Below are positions 24,052 to 39,000 of a DNA stretch of 64,000 bases, piece after piece. The notes below the pieces were generated by a model. That model was given only the letters and a program-made list of their open reading frames with translations, was not told where the DNA came from and searched no databases. Where the stretch lies: contig NC_080590.1 of assembly GCF_029962835.1 (NCBI RefSeq), positions 64,850,001 to 64,914,000 of the forward strand, given 5' to 3'. Each line of letters starts with the position of its first letter. The stretch's first letter is position 1. A program made the translations under genes and the position numbers. This DNA is from Magnolia sinica (taxonomy: Eukaryota > Streptophyta > Magnoliopsida > Magnoliales > Magnoliaceae).

Positions 24052-27000
24052 TGTGTCTGTGTGTGTGTTTAGGATGTAGGTATTCAATAACGGTAATGGT
24101 GGCCGTAATGGCCAGCCTTATGGCTGTTATAATACGGGCTGTAATGGCCCTGTAACAGTCAACTTTTTATTTAAAGAAAACAATGTATTGGCCATGTATC
24201 AACCCCATATCGGCCCATTACATGCCCATAACGGCTGTTACAGCCGTTGAAGGCTCCTTACGGGCCATTTTGTTTCCAAATTGGGTCTTACGGCCCCATA
24301 TTGCATAACAGGCAACATCATTACCGTCATGTAACTGCTGTTACAGCTGTTTTTGAATACCATGTTTAGGATTGTCCCATTGAGGAGATTTTTTCGCCGT
24401 GGTCCATCCATTTAGGGCCCATCATAATCAATGTTCTGGATCACCAAACCATGGGAACCACCTCAAAAGCCAAGGACCTGATAATACAATGCATATTCTT
24501 GGGTCAAGGATCATACATCCTCTGCAAAAATATGGAGTTCAAGTCCCTAGCTGACTCTGCCCAAGAGATGAAAAAGATTTGAAAACAAATAAATCAACAA
24601 AAACAAGTCAAAAGTTAGACTTGGAAAACTTGAGAAGAAGCCACAGGTGTAAATTTAAGTTGTTTCAAGTTGGATTTGAAACAATCAGGATTGCAATTTG
24701 GGTGCTAGTCCCCCACTGTGAATGGAGAGGGCCAAGCCCGACTCTGGTCATTTCCACTTTATCGAATTGAACTATTGCAATGCAATGCAATTAAGCATCC
24801 AAATGCAGCCTTAATAAACATTGTAAATGTTTTTCGTCAAAATAATGCAAATTAAGTCACAACTAGAATTAGCGACGGAACATAAAAGAAAACACCACAG
24901 ACTTGCACACAATTCACAATTGCAATTAAGCATCCAAATGCAGCCTTAATAAGCATTGTAATGTTGTTTGTCAAAATAATGCACATTAAGTCACAACTAG
25001 AATGAGCTACTGAACGTAAAAGAAAACACCACGGACTCCCACACAATTCACTGGATACAAATTTAAGGGCTCTTTGGATGTATAGAATCCATCATTTTTT
25101 AAGGGGTAACAAAGAAAATTTATCATAAAAGAGAAGGGAAAGAACAACAGGACTGATGGCGAAGAATCATCAGAACTAGTCCAACCCTAACTAACCACAA
25201 AAGACACCATAGAGATATTAGCGAGAATAGTGGACTTTGCATTCAACTATGAGGCACTTGGCTTTTAAATAAATGTACTCAATCATGCTCGGCTTGTCTC
25301 AGAAAGTCCTATTGTTATGTTCAAGCCAGATCCACCAAATGCCAGCAAGAAAAGCAATTTGGCACAATATCTTCCCTTTTGTCCCATGACAACCAAGCAC
25401 CATGACATGAAGAACTCGCCAATCAATCATACTTCTAGATCTACACGAAGCTACTATGCATAAAGAGGTGGCCCACAGATTATGCATCTTGAAATCACAA
25501 AATGCATGCGTATGGAATGATGATTTGCCTGCTCCTTAGGTGATCAATCATGAGAACCTTGTCCTTTCTGACTAACCATCTGAAAGCCAGGACATGAGAT
25601 GGCCCGAATATTTCCAAATGTGACGGATAAGGTCCAACACCTAGAATCAACCTGATTTCTCTAGATTCCACTCCATATGTTCCTCTCCTTTGGATCACCA
25701 CCTTGACCTTCTAGAACACCATGAGACAAAATTATTCAAATTCATCATCATATAGATTATTGCAAAGAAGCAGAGGCCACAATCTGCCCCCAGAATAGGA
25801 GACACATTGAGAGACCCTTGCATCTTGCTTTAGAGTCACTCTAAAGAGGTGTAGGAAGGTGTCTGTCCTTCCAGAAATAGATGCAGCCACCATCCCCAAG
25901 AGAAAGGAGACCTCCCTCCCTTCCAAAAGGAGAAATGACTCTAAATACTGGTTTCCAAATAGCCAGAAGCTCTATATTGTGAGAAGATTATAAGAGTGAA
26001 CTATCCACCACCATCTAGATTGTATTTGGAAACGATAACCGCAGACCTGTATTCCTCCATGAACCTCTCCAGCTCTATATTGTGACCGTTGATGCCTGAT
26101 CAACTCAACCATGTATCAATTGGATCTTGTAGTCTGCATTTGGAAGTAGCCATGAAATCGACAATTGGCCCAATGGCCTGAACTAATTTTGGTCAAATTT
26201 GGCAGTGGATTCGCTTTGTTTTGAATTCAACAAGCATTTTGGGGGGCATAGAAAATAAAACCCAATTAAGAGGGTTATCGATTTTCAACTTTCTGCCCTA
26301 GAATATTAATTATGTTAATTTAAATGAGTTGAAATGAGCATAATACCAGGAATCTGATAAACCATGATCCAAAAATTCTAGATGTTGAGATTGTGTTTGG
26401 CTTCATGCAGTGTTCGAAGTATTGCTATCGCTACAAGTTTCCCTAGCCAGGGATACAGAAACAATATCGATATCGCCAATAATATCACTGATAACCGGAA
26501 ATGCGGGGAAACATGGGAAAAACGGTGGAATTTTCAACGAAACTTCAGGAGTTGTTAAAATGTACATATTTGCATATTTAGAAAAAAATAAAATAAAATT
26601 GTAAAAAGAATGCATATATAACAAGTTTCCATTTAATGGAGCCTTAAAAGCACGTTTTGTTTTAAGAAATCAGTCCAACCATCCCATCCGGCCTCTTTAA
26701 CCATCCAACCTTCCATCCAAACATCCATCGATATTGCAAAATATCAATAGCACATGATATTTTACCAAGAAATCATCAACAATTGGAAAGGAAACAATTG
26801 TGGTCTCAATATCGTGCACGTTGCGATATCGATAATATCAAGATATTATCAATATTATCAATGACAAATTGAGCACCACATACAATCATGTGCCCATGAA
26901 AAAAAAATTGAAATAATTTTTTTCTAATAAACAAAAAATTGATGATATCAACACGTTGGCAATATTATTGAAATATCGTCAATACACTTATGATACAACC

Positions 27001-30000
27001 ATTAACTAGAATTTACATAGTAAAAAATATTGGTGATACATTGGCGATATTGATGCATTGGCAATACAAGCGACACCTAGAATTTACATAGTTGAAAATA
27101 TTGGCGATTACATTAGCGATATTGATACGTTGGTGATACTTAGTGATACATTACTAATACTTGGACTTTCTGATACTACCAGCGTTATCAATATCGCTAC
27201 CAGTGTTATCGGTATCGCAGAGCTGGAGATAAACATAATATCGGAGATAATTCGAACACTGGGTCATCATGTTTACAGTACAAGATATTGGAGTTCATCT
27301 CACCACCAAATACAAATCACAAGTGAAGAGTCAGGATTTGAGAAGGAAAAAAAAATGGAAGTTACAAAATAAAATTGACAATTTTTGTGTTTTGAAGGAA
27401 AAAAACTAAAGAAAGATGGTATGGAAATTACATGAAGTTGATCAATGTCGATCAAATGGTATGAGATTCAAAGAGAAATGTAGTTGAGGTTGGAGATGTA
27501 TCAAACTTCATATATTAAAAGAAATTCTGTAAATGATTAAAAGAAATGAAAACAGGCAAAAAAGGAGAGAAGCAGTAGAATCTTGGCAATGTCAAATTTC
27601 AGCATTCGAAAGCTGATTAAACCTAGTTTGCAGGTCCAGACCAAATCTGGCTGGCCTGAGCTGATTGAAAGGATCAAGGAATTTGAGAGAAATGAAATTT
27701 GATGATACTCGAATTGTCAGAGTCTGTAATTCTGAATTACTGATCTTTCTGTATGTCTTAACCATGGAAAATTAAATGAAAGAAGTCGAGCGTAAGCATG
27801 TAACTGCTTCATGGTTCCTAAAAGGTCACATGAAGTCACGCGAAAAGATCACTCCTATTCTTGTCTTTGAAATGAGCAAACAATGCAATAAAAATCATTT
27901 AATACCAATCAGATGCTTAACACAAACCCATGACTACAGAACACTAACCTGATCAGATAACCAAACATGAGTATTGCTGACACTTTGTACTAGCAATTCC
28001 TACCCATTGTCTTAATGGATTTGAAATTCTTTCCCTTCTCATTTAGAGGGTGTTTGTTTTTCCAATTTCCACCATAAATGGTGGTAAATCAACAACTATT
28101 ACTTTTCACCACCATTTGGAAGGGGAGGATTGAGCCTCGAAAACCGTGTTCACTCGGACAGGGATTGCATGAGGATAATTAGTGGGTCCGACTGTGGTGT
28201 ATGTCTGATCCACACCGTCCATCCGTTTTACCAGCTCATTTTAGAGCATGAGCCAGATCCAAGGCACATGTGGACCACAACACAGGAAACAAGGGGCTAA
28301 TGATGTCCACCGTTGAAAGCTTAAACCTTCCTAGGGCCCACACTGATGTGTATATTTCATCCAACCTGTTCATACGATCACATTTGCATGGATGAAAGGA
28401 AAACATAAATATCAGCATGGTCCAAAACTTCCATGGCCCACAAGAATTTTTCCTTGTTTCTTGTTGTGTGGTACTGTGGTCCACTTGCGGTTTGGATCTG
28501 CCTCAATTTTGGGATCATAATCTAAAATGAGCTGGTAAAACAGATGGATGGTGTGGATCAGACACATACTCTTTCTTCCTTGGTGCGTCAAAGCCATTCA
28601 AAGAGCCATAGCTGTCACTGTCACATGAGAAGACTAGTTGTAATCCTTAATGTAAATAATAATTGCTTATTTACCACAATTTACGGTGGTAAATGGAAAA
28701 ACAAACACCTCCTTAATGAAATTTGTTTATGCCAGAAAAAGTATATACATTGAAGAGGGGTTCTCTTCCACTGAGTATGAAAGTTAAGCAGATGAAAAAA
28801 CCAACTACTTGGTGGTTAAAAAAATTCACTTCTTACAGGAGAGTAGAATTTAGTAGAAAGCACACCAGAAGCATCTTCAGGAGTGCATGAGTCCCAATGT
28901 GAGCAAGAGCCCTTTTAATCCGAGTATTTCCCTTGAGTTCATCAACATAGTAGGAAATGCTTTCTCCTTGCTCATACATCTCAACCAAAACTGCTGGGTG
29001 CACGAGTGGATACAAAGGCTTCGGGAAGGACACATCCTTCCATCTGCGGAAATTATAAATAAAACGGTTCAAGTGGGCAGCCTCCCTTGCCAGATCAACT
29101 TGAGACATCATGAAAACAGCAAACTGTTGTATGCTTTCATCTAGTCTTAACCAATTCAACGTAGGGATGAACTTTGAAATTTTGGCGAACAAATTAATAA
29201 TTGCGAAATCCCTCCTGATCGATTCCCCAACTCCAGGATGCCTAACTTTGACAGCAACCTGGATGGGCTTGATTCGTTTACCTGGATATCGAAATCTCAA
29301 AGAAGCCTGATGCACTTGGGCAATACTTCCAGATGCTACTGGCACCTCTTCAAAATCTTCAAAGATTTCATAAAGCTCACGTCCAAATGCTTTCTCAATA
29401 GTCCTCTTAGTGTAAGCAAAACAATGCGCTGGTGCGTTCTTATGAAGCTTTGCCAGATCAGAACACAGATCTCTGGGAAAGAGATCTGGGCGTGTTGCTG
29501 CCCATTGGCCCCATTTAATGAATGCAGGACCCGCTTTTTCTAGAGTAAGATGGACAAGACGAAGCCATGTTCTCCTGAACTGAACACCAAAACAATCCGC
29601 AAATGGAGCCATTGCTATAGCTGGCGAGAACAAAATTGCCAAATAGACTGCTCGCAAAAGCAAAATGAAACCCTCTAAAACTGAAGAAATGAAGAACGTG
29701 AAAGAAACATGCCCATCTCGTGCTTGCATATACAGCATATTCCTTGTCGGGAAGAATCCCGCATCTGCCCATGACCTTTGAGTCCATGCTGCCTCTCCAA
29801 CAATGATGGCAAAAACACTAGAAGCAATGTTTGGTCTGGAAAGGGAAAAGCTCACAGCACGAGCAATCCTACTTATTGGTGGGTGAGCTGAGCAACTATA
29901 AGAACACGGAAGAGAAAGCCTTTTCCAAGTGACTTTGGAGTGATGTGTCAGCAGATTCTTTGATGAAAGAGTCTTCTCAGCTTTGTATAACATAAATGGA

Positions 30001-33000
30001 AGGTATTGTCTAGCAGGAAACTTGGATTGTGAAGGCATTCTAATTGTAACAAGTGTTCCATGTTTCCTTATGACTGAAAGGCTGGGTTTCTGGTTTGCAA
30101 TAATGGAATTCCAGACCTTCCTAATGTTTCGAAATGCCAAAAACCTGCATGCTAGAGAAAGATTGTTAGCTTTTTCACTGATCAGATCTACATAAAATTC
30201 TTAAAGAGGAAATATACAATGTTCCATCAAGCATTTCCTCAGCCCCATAAACTGTGCATGTGGGGCCCACCTTTTCCAGATTTCTTATGGTTGGCCCTAT
30301 GGTGGATAGGAGAACCTGGAAATCTGTCCCCTTGGATAATCCTATCCATTCAATTGGACCCCTGCTAAATGTGGACGCAACCGTCCATTGTTGTTAGATG
30401 CCAGGATTGTCTGTCGGGGAGATGAGGCAAGGCCCATCCCAAAAGGAAGCCCACCAGATTAACAGCTTAGATGGGACCCACCTGTACCATTTATGCTTCA
30501 AACAAAAGAAATTGTTTCTTTCTCCAGAGAATCATATAATTCCTCTTTTGTGTTATATGTGAAGGCAAACAATGACTTGGGAGATGATTTATTTCTTCAA
30601 AATGATAAAAGAGATTCCACAACTTGGATCAAGAATATGTTACGTATGGGAAACCAGGAGGTTTTTTAAGCCCACACATGTGTCGAGCCCTGCCTGTCCA
30701 CACATAGGCACATTTGCCAACATGGACCAAGTGTTTGAGATCTGGGTTTTCTGTCAGGCATGTCACACTGATTAGATCCTTTGGCACAATAATCAGGCCA
30801 TAACACTCCTCAGGCAGGCCACAATATTAATAAATGGATGGCTAAAATTTGTTCTATCCATCCATTTGGTTTGTATCCTATGGATCTCTTGAGGAATGAA
30901 AGGACCTGAATTTGCACCCAAAAGATCTGATCAGGTTTAGGAGCACAACTCGGGCGGGTTTGAATGGGTTGAGTGTCAACCTAAGCCCAACTGGAACTCA
31001 ATAGGAACCAATCTGCAACCCAATAAGACCTGAATTCTAACCCGAGGTGCCCAGCCCGAATACAATCCGAATTCCACTTTGCTCAACCCTAAACCAACCC
31101 GACCCAACTACATGTGATAATTCCAAACCCAACCGAACCTGACTGGAATTTGCTCAACCCAAACCCAACCCGATTTCAAACAGGTTGGAGTTTCCCAACC
31201 CTAACCCAACCCAGGGACCCTGACCTACCCAACCCTACCTGAACTCGGGTTGTTCTAATCGGAGTGGTCCACCTGATGGAAAACTTGGATCTTGCACACC
31301 TACTCCATATTGGCAAATGTGCCTGCATGTGGCTGGGAATACTCCACATGTATGTGGACTTAGGAATCCTCAGGAACCCAATAAAAGCAACTACAAAAGT
31401 TAATCACTTTGATTTGTGCATTCATCTATTACCATATAATTATGAGAAGATTTGTGCATTAATCTATTACTATATAATTATGAGAAATGATCAACTACGT
31501 CCAGCACACATTCATGGGCTATGATGCAAAAATCACACCGATTCAATGATTTAGCCATCTGATCATTAGCCTAAAAAATAGATGGCAAATATTTTATATA
31601 CAAAAATTGATCCAATAAACAATTCATGCCATCTATTTGTTTGGTCCTATCATGGATTGCTTATGCTTCCAAAGAATCACTTTTATCTAGCAATTACAAC
31701 CATCCTGTCCATGGCTTAGAAAATGAATGGCTATAGAAAAATGCAACTAAAAGTTACAGATCGTATCATCCATGATCCAGTCGTGATTTTTTTCATGGTA
31801 GCTCATGAAATGGGTACTGTACTGATGCAAGGAAGGATGTGATGAGGTCGATCACCATCTTCCTCAAGAATAACTACTCCGAATCCACGGAGCTCTTTGG
31901 ATTCCTCACAGAGTTTCCTCAAATCCACAAGGGATAAAATAGAAATAATTTCTAATAAATTCGAAAATAAATTGATTGATTATAAAAAAAATGAAATTAC
32001 AATCCTTTAAATAATGAGCTCAACCCTAGGCTGGAGTTTTAGACTCGAACACCCTAAAAATGTAACTTACTATTTATAGACGGTCATGATTCCTACTAGA
32101 CTTCCATGGTTTTCGGCCAAAAATAGTAAGTGTCCAATTTGGCCTAACCACGTTATTCTCCTAATTTTTCTAAGCCCTTTTCATGTTGGGCACAACTCTT
32201 AAAACTCAAAGGATCAAAGTTATAATCAAACTAAAAGTTACTATTTATAGTAAAAACGAAAATAAAAGGGACTTTTGACCGTCGATCTGGTGGAATCTCG
32301 CAAATCCAGCGTCAGTAACCCGGCGTAGCGGGGTTGGGTGGCTAAAGTAGCTTCTCCTACCCCAAAATCATATATGATACGTCAAAAAACTCATTCCGGT
32401 TTGCAAGATAGATTGTTTTAAGGTTCTGATGGTCCTGATCACTTCCGCCTCCGATTGGGCCTTCTTTGGTCCATATTTGCCATGAAAGTGTTCGTGACCT
32501 GCTTTACATCAGTCCCTTCCACCTCAAAAGAACTTGACCTCGAGTTGTCGTTCAACTTCGGTTCATGATACTCGGTCAGGTCCGCAACGTCGAAAGTACA
32601 CGAGATCTCCATGTCATCCGGAAGATCAACAACATAAGCGTTGTCATTGATCTTTCGGAGGATCGGTACCGGTCCAATCTTCTTATTCTTCAACTTGTTG
32701 TAGGTCCCGGTTGGAAATCTCTCCTTGCGTAGATGGACCATAACATAGTCGCCCACCTTGAACACATTTTACCGCCGATGTTTGTCGGCTTGCTCCTTGT
32801 ACTTGTCGTTCGAGGCATGAAACTTGGCTTGCACATCTACATGAATGCCCACAATTTGGTCTACCATATGTTTTGCTGCAATTCTTATGCCCAGGAGCTT
32901 GGACAAAGGGACCAAGTCAAGTGTGTGGTGAGGCACTCGTCCATAAACAATCTGGAATGGGGACTTCCCTGTCGAGCGGTTCACCATATTGTTGAATGCA

Positions 33001-36000
33001 GACTTCGTTTGAGATGAGGCCAAATCCCACTGCTTCAGTTTGTCACCTGAAATACATCGAAGAAGGTTTCCCAATGTGCAATTCACAACTTCAGTCTGCT
33101 CATCAGTCTGTGGGTGGTAAGCACTACTGAATTGAAGTTATTTACTGAACCGATTTCATAAAGTCTGCCAGAAGTGGCTAATGAACTTCATGTCACAGTC
33201 AGAAGTAATGGTCTTGGGAACCCCGTGTAGCCGCACGACCTCTCTAAAGAATAGATTCACCACGTGTGTTGCATCGAGGGTCTTCTTACATGGGATAAAG
33301 TGCGTCATCTTTGATAAACGATATACCACCACGAACACTGAATCCATATCGCACTGTGTTCATGGGACACCAAGCACAGAGTCCATAGATAAGTCCTCCC
33401 AAGGGCCGTGAGGCACTGGTAACGGGGTGTAAAGGCCTGTATTCTGAGATTGCCCCTTGAAGGTCTGACAAACATGACAGCGTTGCACTGCTTTACCCAC
33501 ATCACGTACTAATTGCAGCTAGTAATACCGCTCCTCAACAAGAGCCCGTGTCTTGTCTTGCCCAAAGTGTCCACCAGGGCCACCTCCATGTAGCTCTTGA
33601 ATAATTTGCTTCCTCAGATAACTTTGGGGGATGCACAGTTGATTCTTACATACATAGGTCACTGGGATGACCCTCTTGGCACCTCATCTATGCATCTTTG
33701 AAGTCCTTGTCCTCGACATACAGCTCCTTGAGATCGTCAAAGCTGACCACCTCATTGCTCATTGTAACAAGTAGTGATGTACGGTGGCTAAGTGCATTGG
33801 CCACCTGTTCTACTGCCCGGACTTGTGCTTCAGAACGAACGTGAATTCCTGCAAAAATATGACCCATCTAGCATGCCCACAATTCACGTTAGTGTGACTA
33901 TTAATAAACTTTAAGGCTTGATGGTCAGTGTAGAAAACAAACTCCCTCTGAATCAGATAATGCCATCAATGTCGCAGCGCTTGCACCACTGTGTACAGCT
34001 CAAGCTCGTATGTTGACCACTTCTCTCGGGCTTCGCTGAGCTTCTCACTGTAGAAGGCTACCGACCTACCTTCCTGTGATATGACTCCTCAATTTTGGCA
34101 TATGAGGCATCACACTCAACCTCAAACGGTTTGTCGAAACTAGGAAAAACCGAAACCGATGTTGTGGACAATCGATGCTTAATTTCAGCAAAGCTCTTGT
34201 TAGCCTCATCGGTCCACTAAAATAAGCCTTTTTTCATGCAATCTGTGATTGGTGCAACTATAGTGTTGAAATTCTGCACGAATCGATGATAGAAGGTCGT
34301 TAACTCGTGTAAACTCCTCACCTTATGAATGTTCGTTGGGATCGGCCCTTCCTTGATAACTCACACATTTTCATCGTCCACACTGCCCGTGGATGTCACA
34401 ACAAATCTTAAGAACAATAGGCTGTCCATTAAAAATCTGCAGTTCTTCGAGTTGAAGTACAACTTGTTAACTATCAGGACCTGTAGCACCTGTCTGAGAT
34501 GTTCCATGTGCTTCGTCTCACCCTGTCTATATATCAGGAAGTCATCAAAATATACTGCCACAAACTAGCTAATGAATGACTTCAACGCTTGATTCATCAG
34601 ACGCATAAAAGTGCTTGGTGCATTCAATAGAAAGAAGGGCATGACCAACCACTCATACAACCCTTCACTGGTCTTGAATGTCGTTTTCCACTCATCACCA
34701 GGCCGGATACGAATCTAATGGTACTTGTTCCTCAAATCGAGTTTAGAGAATACTTTGGCACCTCTCTAGCATATTAAGCATGTCGTCCAACCGCGGTATC
34801 GGGAACCGATATTTAATGGTAATCTTGTTAATTGTTTGGCTGTCGACATACATGCGCTAGCTCCCATTTTTCTTAGGTGCTAACAATGCTGGCACGACAC
34901 ATGTGCTCATGCTCTCTCTTTAAAGACTCTTACGGATCAATTCCTCCACCTTCCCTTGAAGTATCTCACTCTTTCAGACTCATCCAATAGTGATGGTGGT
35001 TAGGCAAGCTAACCTCATGAACGAGGTCTATGTGATGTTCAATATCCCGCATGGGAGACAATTCATCGAGTAACTCTTTGAGTCAGATTTCTTTGAATTC
35101 GTTCAGCAACGGCCTTAAACTTGGAGGAATGTTTAAGGGCTCCGATTCCTCGCCCTTTACCACCACGGCGTATACCTCACCGGTTTCCTTAGATTCCTCC
35201 ATGAAATCACAAATGGTCAGGAGGGAGCTCCCCTCCACTTTAGAAGTTTCAGGGTGGTTCTCTGGTGCCATAGGGGCAAGGATTGTCTTTCAACCGTCCT
35301 TGATGAATACGTAAACATTGTCTTGTCCTTGGTAGGTCGCATCACAATCTGATTACCATGGTCGAACGAGTAACATATGACATGCTTCCATGTCAACCAT
35401 GTCACAAAGTACTTAATCTTTATAATTTCTACCAATTGAAAACAAGACAATGCATTGTTCCGTTACCTTGGTCTCGTTCACCTTTTTTCTTTTCTAGCCA
35501 ATCGAGTATGGGGAAGGATGCCTTGTCGTAGGTCGCCACAACTTGTCCACCATCACCTTCAAGACAATGTTCTCGCTACTGCCACTGTCTATGATTACAT
35601 CATAGACCCTGTCGTTGATGGTGCACCGCATACGAAATATATTGTGTCGTTGCGGGTGCACCTTCTTCCTTGGAGTGTGCAATAATCGCCTTATGACCAA
35701 GAATTTACCATGATTCTCGGCCAACCATTCTTCGTCACTAGTTCATTCCTCAACGGCTTGTTTATTTTTATCAAATCTGGGGCCTTCTTCCGCTGCCTCA
35801 CCTTCAGTGCCCCCTTCGTTAATGGCTAAGTGGGCTGCAAGGTGTTGAGGGCAGGTATAAATGGCCCGGTTGGCCACATCAGTAACAACTGTTTAGCCTT
35901 GGTCGACCGTAAGGACTTCGAATCCTACTTGGACCCACAATTGTGCGTGTTGAACGTTGAGGCCTAAATGGACCGCTCCTCGTGTCACGGTTAGCGGTTA

Positions 36001-39000
36001 TAGGAGGTTGAGGATGCCCTCCCACTGGTTCTTTTCTCTCGGCCAACGCTAAATCCTGCGTGGGACTCGTCATGGGGGGCCGAGTCGAAGGATACAACTG
36101 AGTAGGGACTCTTGCAAGCTGCGTTTCTACCCTACCGGCCAATTGAACTGCTTCATCCACGGTCCCGACCAGATGCATCTGAACTCGGTCCTGAATTGTC
36201 GGTCGTAAACCGCCTATGAACTGCGCTACCTTCCGTGATTTGATCTCTAACAAATCATTCCGTGTTGTCAAACGCTGGAATTCTTCGATGTAATTTGTGA
36301 CGGTTTGATTCCATTGCTAGTAATTTTGGTATTGCTGGAATAATACCTGCTCGTAATCACTGAGGAGGAATCGTAATCAAAGAAGGCGTCTCATCCGCAG
36401 CCATGATCGGATGGGAGCCTTGTTCTGTCAGGCACGTGAGAGTTGTAATTGCACTTACCATGCAGAAACACTGGATTTTAATTTGAACATTGCCAATTTC
36501 ACTTTCTTATGTTCTAGTACGTCCATGTAATCAAAATACCGTTCTACTTCGGCTAATCAATCGAGGAAGTCTTCTATACGTAATAAGCCATTAAAACTGG
36601 GGAGTTTGGCTTTACTTCAATAGTATTTTTTAGCATGATCTAGTCGATCGTCTCCATGGACCGGTCTTCGGGTAACCACGCCACCGATGTCCTCATCATT
36701 GGAGCTTGACTCATCTGGTGTAGCCATACAATTCACCTCCGGAAGTGCTCTACGGAAATCAGGGGTGTGTCGTACAGCGATCACGGGTAGCTGAGCATCG
36801 CCTTGGGCTCAGGACGGAATTAGTGCATCTGCAATATGGTCGAGGGTTGCCTGCAGCCCTTGCATGTCAACTGACTCTACGGGTGGAAAGCTTCCGTTCT
36901 TCCCAATAGATAACGAATCTCTGGATCACCGTCCACAGGATTTTGGTCCATTCTGTCGTTAGTTTCCATCAGCCCTAGGAGAGTCCTCGCTCTGATACCA
37001 ATTGACGTATGGAAGGACGTGACGATCACTATCTTCCTCAAGGATAACTACTCCGAATCCATGAAGCTCTCTGAATTCCTCATAGAGTTTCCTCGAATCC
37101 ACGAGGGATAAAATAGATATAATTTCTAATAAATTTGAAAATAAATTGATTAATTATTAAAAACGAAATTACAATCCTTTAAATAATGAGCTCAACCCTA
37201 GGATGGAGTTTTATACTAAAACTCCAACTCAAACACCCTTAAAACGTGACTTACTATAAATAGTAAACTTACTATTTATAGACGGTCATGATTCCTATTA
37301 GACTTCGTGATTTTCGGCCAAAAATAGTAAGTGTCCAATTTGGCCTAACCACGTTATTCTCCTAATTTTTCTAAGCCCTTTCATGTTGGGCACAACTCCT
37401 ATACCTCAAAGGATCAAAAGTTATAATCAAACTAAAACTTAATATTTATAGTAAAAACAAAAATAAAAGGGACTTTTGACCGTCGATCTAGTGGAACTCG
37501 CAAATTCGGCATGGGCAACCTGGCACAGCGGGGTTGGTTGGCTAAAGTAGCTTCTCCTACCCAATGTTTTAAATATTGTTATCGCATACTGTATCGCACC
37601 CTTGGGATATGGATACATATCGGTTATCGCATTGGATATATTGATTGTATCGTGTAATGTATCCCTATTGTTGGGAAATGTGGGAACATTGGGAAATTGG
37701 TCGATTTTTTCAATGAAACTCCATGGATTGTTGAAAAAGACATCAATACACACTTGGAAATCACATCAATACACACTTGGAAATCAAAACATTACAAAAA
37801 AGGTGCACAAAATAGGGGTTTCCTTTGTATGGGGTCCTAATATTTGCGCTTTCCAACTGAACCGATGCAAGTATATTCAAAGTCTATTCATATAATTTAT
37901 AAGCGTAAGAAGACATACATGGAAACACAAGCAATACATTCAAAAGTAAAAGAAGAATCGCTAGATTAGGTTACATACATGTTTAGTTTTGTGTTTAGAT
38001 TAGTGTTCGAAATATCGGTATTGCATTACTTATTGCACCGTTGGGATACGGATACGTATCGGTTATCGCATGGGATATATCAGTTGTATCGCGTAATGTA
38101 TCACTGTTGTTGGAAACATGGGGAAACATTGGAAATTGGTTGAATTTTTTAATGAAATTTCAGTGATTGTTAAAAAAGACATCAATACACACTTACAAAT
38201 CAAAACATTACAAAAAACAAGTGCACATAATAGGTTTCTTTGTATGGGGTCCTAATCTATGCGTTGTCTAACTGAATTGATGCAAGTATATTCAAAGTTT
38301 ATTCATATAATTTATAAATGTAAGAAGATGTGTGGAAACACAAGCAATACATTCAAAAGCAAAAGAAGAATCACTAAATCAGGTTACATACATGTTTAAT
38401 TTTATGTTTGGACACAAAGATTGCAACCGATTTGGGAGATATTGAATTTTTTTTTAAATTTTTTTTTCATTTTTTGCAACCCGGTCCTTCTCCTCCAAAT
38501 CTCAAAATCGAATCTCCCAATCCATGATTTTTCATGCAAAACATGAAAAAACATAGATTTGTAACAATTTGACACTGATTTACAGAAATAAAGGATCGAA
38601 AATAAAAAATGCTCACCGGATTGAACATGTGAGATATATCCCACTACTTATGCGTTTCGTATCACACAGGTGGGATACAAGAAATATCGTGGGATATATC
38701 GCCGATATCGTCGATATTTAGAACACTAGTTTGGATACAAAGATTGCAACTAATTTGCGAGAAATTAAGAAATTTCAATTTTTCTCAAATTTTCAGAACT
38801 TGACTCATCTCCCCCAAATCTCGAAATTGAAATTCCAAAGCCATGATTTTTCATGAAAAACATGAAGAATCATATATTTGTAACCATTTGACACTAGTTT
38901 AAAATGATTTACAACAAAAACATAGATCAAAAATCGAAAATGCTCACTGGATTGAATAGGTAGGATATATCGACACTGCTTGTGTGTTTCGTATCACACA

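Noticed and set aside
26409..27260. 9-bp duplication at copy B
   Set aside because: Flanks GCTTCATGC and GGGTCATCA match poorly, so no duplication was claimed.
28830..28865. Alternative donor GTAAGA after the ABC1K main exon
   Set aside because: It would add nine residues absent from the family. GTGTGC at 28865 fits the conserved protein better, though transcripts are needed.
28887..29787. Plus-strand and shifted minus-strand ORFs across the ABC1K main exon
   Set aside because: Shadows of the real exon in other frames.
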